A stretch of 64,000 nucleotides of DNA, from positions 219,935,711 through 219,999,710 of the forward strand of contig CM057460.1 in assembly GCA_030035585.1 (NCBI GenBank), in the 5' to 3' direction. Source of the DNA: Dugong dugon. Lineage: Eukaryota; Chordata; Mammalia; Sirenia; Dugongidae. A program made the translations under genes and the position numbers. Under the pieces are notes generated by a model. That model had not been told where the DNA came from and did not search any database. It worked only from the letters and a program-made list of their open reading frames with translations. Within the stretch, counting starts at the first letter, position 1. Each line of letters opens with the position of its first letter. Positions 32,884 through 44,621 of the stretch are shown piece after piece.

Positions 32884-33193
32884 GTTGTTAGTTGCTGTTG
32901 AGTTGGCCCCTGCCTCATGGTGACCCCATGCACAATGGAACAAAATGCTGCCCAGTCCTGCATCATTCCAACGATCAGTTGTGGATTGGGTTGCACTGAC
33001 TAATTTTTGGAAGTAGATTGCCAGACCTTTCTTCCTAGTTCATCTTAGTCTGGAAGCTCCACTTGATACCCGTTCAGCATCACAGCAACAGGCAAGCCTC
33101 CAATGACAGATGCGTGTGGATATATTTTCCAGGAATTGAACTCAGCTCTCCTGCATGGAAGGCATGAATTCTACCATGGAAACACCACTGCCC
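32884..33193 (-). mobile_element. tRNA-Gly-headed SINE, antisense
   Basis: The second copy of the family seen at 1924. On the minus strand the head starts near 33191 (GCAGTGGTG) with GGTAGAATTCATGCCTTCCA around a TCC anticodon position and GAGTTCAATTCCTGG as the B-box. The body passes CAGACTAAGATGA and the tail module GGTCACCATGAGGC, ending in CTAACAACAAT. Confidence 0.82.
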
Positions 33194-33239
33194 ACATCTT
33201 AAACCATATCTCCCCTCAGTTTGCCAGTAAGTGCTAGGC

Positions 33240-33640
33240 ATGAAGACCTTTTGTCTGTTCCTTGGACATGCCAGGCCCATCTCCACCTCAGAGACACTGC
33301 ACTGGCTATTCCATCTGCCGGGAATGCTCTTTTCCCTCCTCATCATTCAGATCCCAGTTCAAATGTCACCTGTTCCTTCTCTGACCATCCTGGCCACAGG
33401 GCTGTCTAAAGTGACCCACTTCATCTTGCACTTTGTTCTTATCACCTGTGTTATTATCTTCATCGAACTCAATGCTAACCAGTGTTGCCTTGTCTATGTA
33501 TTGTTTGCTTGTTTGTTACCTCTTTCTCCCTAACCAGAACCCAAGCTCCATGAAAACAGGGCCTCTTCCCAGGGTCTGTAGCCATGACTGCACATTGCAA
33601 GTACTCGCTGAACATTTACCACATTTTTGAATATATGAAT
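33240..33640 (+). mobile_element. L2 LINE 3' end, sense
   Basis: Matches the LINE-2 3' end in order: TTCCATCTGCCGGGAATGCT, TCAAATGTCACCTGTTCC, CTGACCATCCTGG, and CCCAAGCTCCATGAAAACAG as the end. L2 is a CR1-clade LINE dead since before the placental radiation. Confidence 0.75.
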
Positions 33641-33784
33641 CTGCCAATTCTGGCCTCCTTTTGGCTACCATTTGGGCAATACAATTGAATATGTGTAAAA
33701 AAGTTATTGAACCCCTAACTGACAGGCCCCGTGCGGCCATTTCTGGGAGTGGACTTTTTGTGAGAGCTGGAGGCCGTTCATAAA

Positions 33785-33950
33785 CTTTGATCTCTGTTCA
33801 GCATTTGACTCTGTCAACCACCGTCTCCTTCCTATTACTCTATTTTCTCTTATCTTCCAAGATATTACTGCCATCTGGCTTCTCCTCCTGGATCTTCGTG
33901 TCTATTCTTCCTTTGTTTGATCAGCTTTCTCTTCTCCAGGTTAACTGAAG
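33785..33950 (+). mobile_element. L2 LINE RT-region fragment, sense
   Basis: TTTGACTCTGTCAACCACCG corresponds to the FDxVDH segment of the L2 reverse transcriptase, followed by a TCTGGCTTCTCCTCCTGGAT segment. Only about 55 codons remain and the frame is not meaningful. It lies downstream of the 3'-end fragment at 33240, so it is a separate insertion. Confidence 0.5.
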
Positions 33951-34045
33951 AAGGAAGAGCAGAGCTCAGAGAAGCCACACAGCTCTCCAAGGCCACACAG
34001 CTCATGCACTGAGTAGAGGCTTGAAAGCCCAGGGATCCCTGTGAG
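33951..34045 (+). mobile_element. MIR fragment, sense
   Basis: AGCTCAGAGAAGCCACACAG then AAGGCCACACAGCTC follows the 3' half of MIR (GAGGTTAAGTAACTTGCCCAAGGTC-type region). Short and diverged. Confidence 0.45.
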
Positions 34046-34479
34046 TCTGACTGGCTTCACAACTCTCCTTCTTCCTGAGGAAGGCATGAGGCAAACAGGT
34101 CTTCATGATACAGCATGAGAAGTTCTTTAATCCAGTTGAGAAGCCCTCGGAATGGTGATGACTCAGTGGAGACACGAGTACCTCTGTGAGGAGGCTTCTG
34201 AACAGGTTTCATTGAGGAGGTGGTGGCGATGATGATGGAGGAGGAGGGGACACTTGATTCACATTTGAGGACAGCTGGATGAGGCAAGGGTTTGGTTGGG
34301 GTAGTGGTAGCAGCAGGGAGGGCTCTAGGCTTAGGGAATCATTTGTGTGGAGGCACTGATTTCTTTGATTGCATGTTTCCCCTCTGCAATGAATTTGCCA
34401 ACTGTACAGCTAGAGGGAACAGCCCCCACAAGACCTCCCTCACTTCTGACACCAAATGCAAGTTCGAGGGATTTCCAAA
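34046..34479. other. Intergenic DNA, nothing recognised
   Basis: GAGGAGG-rich sequence around 34196-34260 and no recognised family or gene. Confidence 0.4.
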
Positions 34480-34950
34480 ATCAACCTCAGATTTGATAAT
34501 TCTATGGATGAATTCACAGAACTCACTAAAAGCTGTCATATTCACAGTTACAGTTTGTTACTGGGGAAGGATACAAGTTAAAATAAGCCAAGAGAAGAGA
34601 CACATAGGGCAGAATCCAGGAGGGGATCCAAATGTGAAACTTCTGGTCTTCTCATCCCATGGAGTCCTGGACAGTGTTACATCCCTCCAGTCATGGTGTG
34701 TGACAACACACACAGAGTATTGCTAACCATGGAAGCTCACTGGAGCCTTTGGTGGCCAGAGATTTTATTGGGGCTTGATCACATACAGCCCATGTGACTG
34801 ATTTTTGGTCTCCAACCTCTCCCAGAAGTTGGGCTAAAACATTTATTTTCCATTTCCTCTGGAGGTCAGGACAGATACAATACCCAACATAAATCATATT
34901 GTTAGACTGTCTGGTGACCAAAGCCCCCAAGCAAACAAAGATATTCATAT
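34480..34950 (-). mobile_element. Probable ancient retroviral LTR, antisense
   Basis: The sequence GAACTCACTAAAAGCTGTCA, then CAGTTTGTTACTGGGGAAGG, TACAAGTTAAAATAAGCCAA, and GATTTTATTGGGGCTTG resembles an antisense ERV LTR known from other placental genomes as a medium-reiteration repeat. I cannot name the subfamily. No target duplication was seen. Confidence 0.5.
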
Positions 34951-34991
34951 CAAGCAGGACATTCTAGGGGTCTAGAGATAGCCTCCATCAA

Positions 34992-35400
34992 CCATCTATC
35001 TGTTTGTTGTACTGTAATGGCTTGTGTGTTGCAGTGATGCTGGAAACTATGTCACCAGCATTTCAAATACCGGCAGGTGTCACTCATGGCAGGCAGGTTT
35101 CAGCAGAGCTTCCAGACTAAGACAGACTAGGAAGAAAGGCCTGAAGATCTATTTCTGAAATTTAGCCAATGAAGACTTGAAATTAGCCAGTGAATCACAA
35201 CAGAATATTGTCTGATATAGTGCTGGAAGATGAGCTCCTTAGGGTGAAAGGCACTACACAACAGCAGCAACAATGGATTAAAAAATGCCAGTAATCTTGT
35301 AGATGGTGCAGGATTAGGCAATGTTTTGTTCTGTTGTGTATGTGCTCATCATGAATCAAAGCTGATTCGACAGCAACTAACAACAACAATGACAACAACG
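34992..35400 (+). mobile_element. RTE-derived non-autonomous element, copy 2
   Basis: The same body as at 10302: GGCTTGTGTGTTGCAGTGAT, CAGCAGAGCTTCCAGACTAA, GAATATTGTCTGATATAGTG. It ends in the RTE module and a CAACTAACAACAACAATGAC tail. A second family member with the same structure supports a propagating deletion derivative. Confidence 0.75.
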
Positions 35401-36297
35401 GAGATCACTTCCCATTAGCCAGGAGGAAAGGTCAGATCTCTTTTTGGGTTTTCACTACGCACCGTCATTTGAGGAATGAGTATCTTTTGACAACAGCGGA
35501 TTGTTACTGTCTTTTGCTTCGGCTTTGCCAAGCTTCCTCTTCAATCTTGTGGCTTGTAGGGCTTGAGCCCCAGGGCATTTTCAGTTCTGTGACCCCAAAA
35601 TGGACTTGTGGCCCAGTGAGGAAGTAACAGAACAAGATCTGGTCTTGCAATATTAAAAAAAAAAGAAAAAATTTGCTCGATTTGATTCCGTCTTTAATTT
35701 ATTCACCAGGTTGATACCCTCACAGCATGTTATCCTCCGGGCATGATTGTCTTGGAGCAATATTTAATCTGAGGAGATTAAACCCCTTGATTCATCTTCT
35801 ACTTTCCATTCTCAGTGGCTGAATAATTCAACTAAAAGTTACAAGTTCAATTTCATTCCAAGGAAAGAGAGGAAGGAAAGAAAATGACTGTTCTGGAAAA
35901 AAGTAGGAGAATATCTCAGAAGGACATTTCAGGGGGAAAATCACAAGGTATAAACATTTCATCCAGAATAGTAGAAAAGTATTGTCCTCTACTGAGATTC
36001 TTTGCCACTGTGACAACTATAAGGTCATGCAAAAAGGAAACTCCTTTTTTTCTTCCTGAGAAATATTTTACTCAAACTCTAGAGACATTTTGTGTGTGGA
36101 GAAAATCCATCTTGATTTAGAGGTGAGCAGTAAGAACTATTCCTACTTCCATTTAGAAAACAAAGCTCTGGGGGTGAGGGTGGGAGATGGAAGGCAGAAA
36201 AATACTTAAAAAGAAGCCTATCCATGAAAGGACTCTTGTGAAAGGCCCAACCTTCAAAAGGTGACCAGCCTGCAAATACTTTCCCTTCCTGCATGGG
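35401..36297. other. Intergenic DNA, nothing recognised
   Basis: No gene or repeat family is recognised. An A-rich run lies at 35655-35671. Confidence 0.45.
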
Positions 36298-36753
36298 TGT
36301 TATAGATTGAATTGTGTCCCCTAAACAGAAATGTTGGAGTCCTAACCTCAGAATATGTCTGAATGTGACGTTGCTTGTAAGTAGGCTCTTTGAAGATGTT
36401 ATCAGTTAACATGAGGTCATACAGGAGTGGAATGGGTCTTAGTCCTAGATGAGTGGTGTCCTTATAAGAAGAGAAGAGAGACAGAGGAAAGACCACCATG
36501 TGAAGACAGAGGCACAGGTTGGAGTGATGTATCCACAAGCCAAGGAACACTTAGTATCACCGACCATCACGGGAAGCTGGGAGAGAGACAAAGAACAGAT
36601 CTCCTACAGAGCCCTCAGATGAAATTAACACTGCTAACACTCTGATCTCAGACTCCTAGCCACCAGAACTATGAGGCAATAAATTTCTGTTCTTAAAAGC
36701 CATCCAGTGTGTGGTACTTTTTTTTACAGCAGCCCTAGTAGGAAACTAATACA
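36298..36753 (+). mobile_element. MLT1-type solo LTR (ERVL-MaLR)
   Basis: It starts TGTTATAGATTGAATTGTG and ends GGAAACTAATACA, with GGTGTCCTTATAAGAAGAG in the middle and AATAAATTTCTGTTCTTAA near the end: the MLT1A/B pattern. The flanks ATGGG (36293-36297) and CTGGG (36754-36758) match at 4 of 5. It is clearly distinct from the LTR family at 8938. Confidence 0.9.
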
Positions 36754-37659
36754 CTGGGCAAGACGCTCTTTCTTTTAAAGTTATTTGTAACGTGGCCCTT
36801 AAATCCAGAGCCCTGGGAAAATTGTGTCCCAGTGCGCAGATCTCAGAAGAGAAGAGTGGGTGAAGAGGTATACTTTTATCTTCACCCCTTTTCTAAACTT
36901 CAAGAAATAATTGTCGAGGCCTCTTTTAAACACATCAATTCTCTTGTCTGAACAGAGATTGAAATTTGTTAAGTGATAATTAACGTCTTTTTTACCTCTT
37001 AATTAAAAGTTAACTGCAAGTGGAAAGTGCCAAGGAATATTTTTGTGCTGTACCCAAGCAATTAATGCTCTCATATGCTTTACTGGCCTGCTGGTGTTGG
37101 GAGCTGCCAACCAGTTGGAAGGCCAGAGGGTGGCATGTGTATGCAAGTGACAGCTTAGGGATTTAGGAAGCTTGAAATAAAAGTTTCATATTCTATGTAA
37201 AATTTAAAGTAAGACCAAAACAATAAAAACCAAAACTGCTTCAAAATCAGCAACCCCCTCAAGTTCCAAACCCTGTGTACCACCACCTGCCTGCTGAAGA
37301 GGAAGGCTTTGTTTTGCCTTCATAGGGAAGACTGATGAGTCACAGCACATAATAGCTTTCTCCAGTATCTCCCATCAGGGGGATGGCAGCTTGGCCACCA
37401 TGCTCTGAGATGCCACTGGAACTGTACTTTCTTTTGGCCTTTCCCTAATGTCATTCAGGCAACGTTCTTTGTGGGGTCACAGATGGTGTTTAACTAAAAT
37501 TTCCCAAAGAATACCTTCTTCCCATCATTGTTTATACCTTAGTTATGGTGTGTGGTATATTCAGTCCAAGGTTGATGGTGGGACATAGTGTTCTTATATA
37601 GAGGGTATTTTTTTTTTTGATGTCTTGCACATTCCCAGTTTAATTAGCGTAAGATTCAT
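36754..37659. other. Intergenic DNA, nothing recognised
   Basis: Unique-looking sequence with no gene or repeat family recognised. A T run lies at 37610-37618. Confidence 0.45.
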
Positions 37660-37970
37660 ATTTATCACCTATTGAGATTTTACTGTGCGCCAGTCATTGT
37701 GCTAATACCATATGAAATTGCAGATATTTGACCATTTTGACCTGCAAAATCAGACATGTTATAAAGTTCAACCTAATACATGATTTCATTTAATCCTTGC
37801 AATAACTCTATGGGGGAGGTGTTATTTTATTCATTTCATGGATGGTGAAGAACCACACTCAGGGAGATTAAGGTATTTGCCTAAGGTTAAGTGAGTAGTA
37901 GGCCATCAGAGCCAGTTTGTGTTACACCAAAGACTGTCTTGTAAGTACTGTGCTATTTTACACCTTGTCC
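37660..37970 (+). mobile_element. MIR SINE, sense
   Basis: Follows the MIR order: GAGATTTTACTGTGCGCCAG, CATTGTGCTAATACC, TTTCATTTAATCCTTGCAAT, AACTCTATGGGGGAGGTGTT, and AGATTAAGGTATTTGCCTAA. A roughly 40 bp extra segment lies between the first and second halves. MIR is an ancient tRNA-derived SINE found in all mammals. Confidence 0.78.
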
Positions 37971-38100
37971 CTGGATCTCAGGACCCCTGTCTGTGTGTTT
38001 CAAAAGGGAGAGGACTTGAATGAAAATTCAGTGATTTTTCTATATGATGCTGTATTGTGTTCTGAGGAGGTACGTAAAATTAAGTGGGTAGTTTAGTTGT

Positions 38101-38325
38101 CAGGAGTCCCTGGGGGGAGCAAACAGTTAAATGCTTGACTACTAGCTGAAAGGTTGATGGTTCAAATCCACCCAGAGGTGCCTTGGAATACAGGCCTGGA
38201 AATCGGCTTCCAAAAGGTCACAGTCTTGAAAACTCTGTGGAGCAGTTCTACTCTGTTCCATTCTGCAAACATGGGGTCACCATGAGTTGGAATCAACCCA
38301 ATAGCAACTAATAACAATAGTAACA
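38101..38325 (+). mobile_element. AfroSINE, sense
   Basis: The head AGGAGTCCCTGGGGGGAGCA, A-box area ACAGTTAAATGCTTGACT, B-box area GGTTCAAATCCACCC, tail module GGGGTCACCATGAGTTGGAA and end CAACTAATAACAATAG are all present. Confidence 0.9.
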
Positions 38326-40445
38326 GTTTAGTTGTTACAATGACCAGGGAGCCATTTTGACGCTTAGGATGCTAAGCATCCTTCCAGGTGTGGGATAGTC
38401 CAGACCAGTCATCCTGCTCCAAAACCCAATTGCTTCCTCTTTAGAAACGCTGGTCCAGATGAACTCCAGGCTTCTGACAGTAGAGTTTGGTCATTCTGAA
38501 CTGTCACTGAGCTCCCAGCAAAGGCGGGATTTTCCTTCAGTGAATAGTTGGTCTGGTGGGTTGTCTGACCAGCCCCTTTTTGAGGACATGCTGGGCCCAC
38601 CAGGCTCAGGGTTGCTTTTTTGGTGCCATGATTCTGATGTGTGATGGTATCTTCCAGGAAAAGTAGACCCAGTGAGAGGCAGAGAGGATGGGGGCATAGA
38701 GAGTGGAGTGGGATGAGAGGATGGGGTGGGGCATCTAAGCAAGCTGGGCTAATGTCTGGGAAATTTCACCACATGCACACATATAGAAACCCCAAGGGCC
38801 AGGAACCACAACTTGTGAACTTGTGGATTGTAGGTGATCATCTTCACTCCACCTTGTGGCCTGAGTAGCTGAGAAGGTCCTTATGCAAAGAAGGAGGATG
38901 AAAGCCTACAGGCAATGCTTCCTGGTTTCCTGTGGTCCTCTCCTGCCTGATTCCAGCCTTCTTAGTCGATCCACTGCCTTCCATCCTTGGGATCCATGAA
39001 GCAGCCCTATCCCCCTATAACCAGTCCTTCTCTTTGGCTTAAGCCAGCTGGAAATAGTTGCTGGTGTTTGAAATCAACAAAAACATAAACAAGAGACCTC
39101 TGTCTGTTCCACCCTGCTCACACCTAATAGGAATGTGAAAAATGAGCTTTGCTTCAGACTCCCCCTTCAGAAAAGAAAGTTAAACTTAATGCAAATGGAA
39201 AGATGTTCATCTTAATTTGACTCCACAGGAGATTAATATTTTTAGAGTAGAAGAATTTAGCTTTCATTGTTCAAGGTGAGTTTTCTAAAATTAAAAAGGC
39301 TAATTGCTTGTGGAACTGAAAGTTGTTATTAATTAAATAATTTCAAAAGGAAAATTTCTTGGTTTCTCAACTTCTATAAAATTTTCTTCTTGAGATTCTA
39401 CTTTGAAATTGGTTTTGTCTTTTGACTTGAAATTTCAATTTTCACCTATTTATTGTGAAGCCAATTTTAATAAAATTTGAATACATTATTATAATTGAAC
39501 TAAATTAGGAAGTAAGAACATGGGTGCTTTCTACATCAAATAAGTCATTTTCTATGAATCCTTTTTATCTCTTTTATTTCTCATAGAAGGAAAATAAGAA
39601 CAGCTATTTTCCTTCTATTGGGATAGTCACTGCCTGAATATTCCACCTTAATTATCTTCAAGGTTTTATCTTCTTAAAAGTCACTGAACTACTTGGAAAC
39701 AACAGCTTCAGCATTGACTAATAAAATTATACTCGAAATAAATTCCATCCTTAAATGCTGAAAGAGATGATGACAGCAGTAGACATCTATGGCTCTATTG
39801 TTTTATTTTTATAAGTGTTAAATCCCATCATTATGAAAAAAATAATATACTTAATTTATTTTTAAAAATTGAATTATGCTTCTTACACAACGGGAATCAG
39901 ATTCTCGGCTCATCAAACACTTAGGAAGATACTTTGAGAATTTCTAGAAATTTTTTTTTGTCAAAGCTGACTTTCAAGGTTAATCATCAGCTTTCTAGAT
40001 AGGTATCTGAGTGTTTTAGAATTGTAATTCAGCTGCTATAGAGACCCAGGCTGTGTCCCAGACCTTGGTCTGAATTATTCATATCGTTCATGTATGAACT
40101 ATTCATATAGATTCATATGAAGCCACTTCATTCATTTGTTATTCCCTTACATATCTGGGGGCAGAGAGAAGGGCCTATTGAATTGAGGTGATTTCTCATG
40201 GCCCAAAGCCTCATGCTGGGAGAAGTGTCAGGTTTGCCAGTGCTCAAGCTGAGGAGATCTCTCTGGATGAGCTCAGAATTTCTGGCTCCTCAACATGCTG
40301 CACAGGAATGGACCCTGCTCTGACTCTGAGCCACTTTGTTTGCCACCTCCTGAGGCAGTCCTGCTCTACACTTAGCCTCATTGGGTCTCCTTTGATCAGG
40401 TACACCAGGTTCTGACCATCAGTCTTTGCTTAGGATCTCACCAAG
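38326..40445. other. Longest repeat-free interval, no gene recognised
   Basis: About 2.1 kb without a recognised transposon. The part 39160-40020 is strongly AT-rich and has no reading frame above 60 codons. The part 38409-38868 has short overlapping frames on both strands without motifs. No promoter, exon or RNA was recognised. Conservation could not be judged from one sequence. Confidence 0.5.
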
Positions 40446-40699
40446 ACAGTTCATAAACAAGACAGTGCAGTTCGTAAAAAATATGGTGCAGCTCATGGAA
40501 TATAAGGTACATGTAATTCGTGGACAGGATAGTGCAGCTCATGGAGAAGAAGTGTAGTTCATGGAAAACATGGTGTAACTCATGGAAAAGATAGTGTAGT
40601 TCATGGGAAAGATGGTGCAGCTCATGGAAAAGGCAGTGCAGCTCATGGATAAGATGGTGCAGGTTATGGAGAAGATGTTGCAGTTCTTCGGGAAGACTG
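40446..40699. repeat. 21-bp minisatellite, twelve units
   Basis: Twelve near-tandem units of a 21-bp motif close to GCAGCTCATGGAAAAGATGGT. One unit is about 25 bp and one 20 bp. Because 21 is a multiple of three, both strands show seven-residue repeats: HELHHLF-like on the minus strand and QLMEKMV-like on the plus strand. No start context, flanking exon or family supports translation. Units near 40600-40660 are the most alike, so the array probably grew there most recently. Confidence 0.9.
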
Positions 40700-42012
40700 C
40701 GGAGTTTCATGAGTTTCTGGTCCTCACCTCTCTAAACATCAGAGCTCCATGGGTCCAGAAAGGGGCAGACTCACACCATCTACTTCATCCAGCTACCTTG
40801 TCTTTTTGTTCTCTTCTCAATGCAAAAAGTCTCACTCGTCCTGCACACTCAAACCAAAGACTTTATATTAATAAGGTGAACCAATCTTAGCTGAGAGGAA
40901 GGCAGGGACTAATGCAGCAAGCCAAAACCTCTTTATTACCCTTGCCTCTGATTCTAGACTGAGAGAGAGAGATTTCTTTATCTGCTTTCGGACCTGGTTT
41001 TCCTGACTTCCTGGAGCGAGTGGTACCAGTGCCTTCCTGGCACCATACGATAACCACATCATGCATTCAACAGACGACACACAATGGCCAGCAACAGAAG
41101 ATTCATTGCCAGCAGATGTACCTTGGGTCAGCCAGTGCCGGTGCCCATGACTTCCTTCCAAGTTAACCCTTTAGGCCAGCTCAGTTTTCTCTGGAGGAAT
41201 TCTCCATGCCTAATAAGACAATGCAAGGTCTCCTAAGATGCAGCGCTTTCTCCTCAGACCAAGGTCCAGAATTGCTTCACTTCTCTGTCTTGGGTTGTAC
41301 CCCACTTTCCTAACTCCCGAGGTGCTGACCTAGCTGCCTCTGCCTAACTTCTTTCATTTGAAGCCTGGTTCTCTTATTGATAATATCTGACCTTCTCTGT
41401 GATTCAGTTCTCTGTCCCTTTTGCTTTCCTGTACTCAGAGATTCTTTGGGAAACCCAGTAGGGAACCTCTCTGGACCCCTGGCCCCTCCCTTCTTATGTC
41501 TTAAGGCCTCCCTCCCACCAGTCTCCTCTGGTCCTTGGTCCCTGCATGCCAAACTTTACATATGGTGTATGCCACTGGCATGTCATCTGCCTTCTACAGA
41601 GCCTCCCTCTCTCCCTACCAGTACTGGTTCCCTCTCTTTTTTCAATGTTAAAACTCCTTCCTGTAGCTATTTATCTTCCTTTTATTTCTACCCACTCTAG
41701 TCTAGTATTACTGCTTTTGGCTTATTCTTACAATAACTCAAGTTCCCCACCAAGTGTCAGGTATTTTTTCATGTTCCTAGAGGAAATGCACAGGACCCTG
41801 AAGAACTACATGTCCTCATGGATCTTATTAAAGACCTTACTGCTGTTGTTAAGTGATGCCTGTTTATGGGGGAGAGGACAGCTAGCTTGTCCACATTTTA
41901 ATGTTACTGGTAGGAATGTTGCTATAGACGACATTCTGGCCCTTAAAATATCCAAGCCAAAATAGGGTCACTGAATAAAGTGTTGTCACCCAAAATGTTT
42001 TTGACTTAGGTT
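40700..42012. other. Intergenic DNA, nothing recognised
   Basis: A plus-strand AATAAA lies at 41973-41978 and a minus-strand AATAAA (TTTATT) at 40931-40936. Frames of 97-139 codons at 40868-41965 lack family motifs and lie in unlinked phases. A decayed retroviral fragment is possible but not shown. Confidence 0.4.
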
Positions 42013-42227
42013 AGAAAACCAAACCAGTTGCCATTGAGTCAATTCCGACTCATGGTGACCCCATGTTCATCAGAGTAGAGCTGTGCTTCATAGGGTTTTC
42101 AGTGGCTAATTTTTCAGAAGTAGATACCAGGCGTTTTTTCTAAGGTGTCTGTGGGGGGACTCGAACTGCCAGCCTTTTGGTTAGCAGCCAAGTTAGTTAA
42201 CCGTTTGCACCACCCGGGGATTCCCTT
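42013..42227 (-). mobile_element. AfroSINE, antisense
   Basis: From the tail (AAACCAAACCAGTTGCCATT, then ACTCATGGTGACCCCATG) to the head complement (TTGCACCACCCGGGGATTCC). Full length, about 215 bp. It lies 11 bp from the LTR at 42239. Confidence 0.9.
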
Positions 42228-42238
42228 GACTTAGGTAC

Positions 42239-42753
42239 TGTCTTAGTCATCTAGTGCTGCTCTAACAAAAATACCACAAGTGGATGGCTTTAACAAAGAG
42301 AAATTTATTTTCTCACATTCTAGTAGCCTAGAAGTCCAAATTCAAGGCTTTGGCTCCAGGGGAAGGCCTTGTCTTTCTGTTGGCTCTGGAGGAAGGTACC
42401 TGTCTTCAGTCTTCCCCTGGACTAGGAGCTTCTCCATGCAGGGACCCCGGGTCCAAAAGATGCACTTTGCTCCTGGTATTGCTTTCTTGGTGGTATAAGG
42501 TCCCCAATTCTCTGCTTGCTTCCCTTTCCTTTTATCTCTTGTAAGAGAAAAGGTGGTGCAGGCTATACCCTAGGGAAACTCCTTTACATTGGATCAAGGA
42601 TGTGACCTTAGTAAGGGTGTTACAATTCCACCCTAATCCTCTTTAACATAAAATTACAATCACAAACTGGAGGACAACCACACAATACTGGGAATCATGA
42701 CCCAGCCAAATTGATACACATATTTTTGGGAAGACATAATTCAATCCATGACA
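42239..42753 (-). mobile_element. Solo LTR, MaLR-like family, copy 3
   Basis: Antisense copy of the family at 8938. On the plus strand it begins TGTCTTAGTCATCTAGTGCT and ends ATTCAATCCATGACA. A perfect 5-bp target duplication GGTAC lies at 42234-42238 and 42754-42758. The polyadenylation signal is at 42304-42309 (TTTATT). Reading frames at 42280-42544 are accidental. Confidence 0.9.
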
Positions 42754-42758
42754 GGTAC

Positions 42759-43406
42759 CTAGTTGCAAAAGCTATTTTTCAGAAAAGGAATAAAGGCTTT
42801 TTCTGGTTAATTTTGCTATATGATAAAGATGACCTTGTCCTTTGGGATACAAGTATATGATGGCATTTATGTAGTTTTAAACTTTGTTCTCCACAATTGT
42901 GCCTTAGTCAAAATAACTCATTTAAAAGGCTAGTGAGTCTTGTCACTGCCCTGGTGGGATCATTGCCATAGAACTTGAATTTGCAGCCCCACACATCTCA
43001 GTTGCTTAATTATGGAATTAAATTTTTCTAAAAACTTTTTCTTCACTGAATTTAATTGAGATTTTTCTCTAATTTTACTTTATTAGTAAGTTCTTCAGCA
43101 TGATTTAATAGTGGGAATTTTTTTAAAGAAAGTACTAGTATTGAATGGAAGAACTTGTCACTTCCTATGCTAATATTTTGCAGTCTTGTAATAAGTAACA
43201 TTGCATGAATGTTTTGCAGGAGACCAATTTAGGATATCTTTTTTTGGCCTTCATTTTGAAAGATGCTAGCACAGTTTCCCAGCATTTTATTCACATGTAC
43301 ATTAAGGCACAGATAGAGGTAATATAACTACGTATAGTTCTTCCTTCATGACTCATTCAAATGCTGTACAATTTAGTGTAATAAGACATACCACTGGGAA
43401 TGTATG
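42759..43406. other. Intergenic DNA, nothing recognised
   Basis: AT-rich sequence with no recognised gene or repeat family. Confidence 0.45.
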
Positions 43407-44621
43407 TTGTTGTAGTTAGGTGCCGTTGAGTTGGTTCCAACTCATAGCAACCCTATGTACAACAGAACAAAACACTGCCTGGTCCTGTGCCATCCTCACA
43501 ATTGTTGTTTATGCTTGAGCCCATTGTTGCAACCACTGTGTCAATCCATCTCATTGAGGGTCTTCCTTTTTTTTGCTGACCCTCTGCTTTACCAAGCATG
43601 ATGTCCTTCTCCAGAAACTGATCCCTCCTGATAACATGTCCAAAGTACGTGAGATGGAATCTCACCGTCCTTGCTTCTAAGGAGCATTCTGGCTGTACTT
43701 CTTCCAAGACAGATTTGTTCATTCTTCTGGCAGGCCATGGTATATTCAGCATTCTTTGACAGCACAATTCAAAAGGCATCAATTCTTCTTTGGTCTTCCT
43801 TATTCATTGGCCAGGTTTGCATGCATATGAGGTGATTGAAAATACCATGGCTTAGGTCAGACACACTTTAGTCCTCAGAGTGATATCTTTGTTTTTTAAC
43901 ACTTTAAAGGGGTCTTTTGCAGCAGATTTGCCCAATGCAATGCGTCGTCTGATTTCTTGACTGCTGCTTTCATAGGTGTTGATTGTGGATCCAAGTAAAA
44001 TGAAATCCTTGACAACTTCAATCTTTTCTCCGTTTATCATGATGTTGCTTATTGGTCCAGTTGTGAGGATTTTTGTTTTCTTTATGTTGAGGTGTAATTC
44101 ACATTGCAGGCTATTGTCCTCAATCTTCATCAGTCGTCTTCACTTTTGTCAAGCAAGATGGTGTCATCTGCATATCGCAGGTTGTTAATGAGTCTTCCTC
44201 CAATCCTGATGCTGCGTTCTTCTTCATACAGTCCAGCTTCTCAGATAATTTGTTCAGCATAAAGATTGAATAAGTATGGTGAAAGGATACAAACCTGACA
44301 TGCATCTTTCCTAATTTTAAACCATGCAGTATCCCCTTGTTCTATTTGAATGACTGCCTCTTGGTCTATGTAAAGGTTCCTCACAAACACAGTTAAGTGT
44401 TCTGTAATTCCCATTCTTCTAAATGTTATCCATAATTTGTTATGATCCACATATCGAATGTGTTTGCCTAGTCAATAAAACACAGGCAAACATCTTTCTG
44501 GTATTCTCTGCTTTCATCCATGATCCATCTGACATCAGCAATGATTTCCCTTGTTCCAAGTCCTCTTCTGAATTTGGCTTGAACTTTTGGCAGTTCTCTG
44601 TTTATGTACTGCTGCAATCAC
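43407..44621 (-). mobile_element. BovB-like RTE LINE (R3), antisense
   Basis: The 3' end is complete at 43407 (GTTGTTGTAGTTAGGTGCCG, the complemented tail). It runs through the C-terminal ORF region (43453-43782 open piece ending NNNCEDGTGPGSVLFCCT-like) and the RT. The coding sequence for YADD survives at 44163-44174 (GTCATCTGCATA on the plus strand), but a nearby deletion shifts the frame. Open pieces are 43782-43453, 44130-43852 and 44450-44241. The copy stops at 44621 at a T run. Confidence 0.88.

Noticed and set aside
40438-40890. Genes for heptad-repeat proteins on either strand
   Set aside because: The open frames follow from a 21-bp tandem repeat. There is no start context, exon structure or family match.
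41377-41965. A protein-coding exon pair
   Set aside because: Overlapping frames in different phases, with no splice-supported structure and no recognisable domain.
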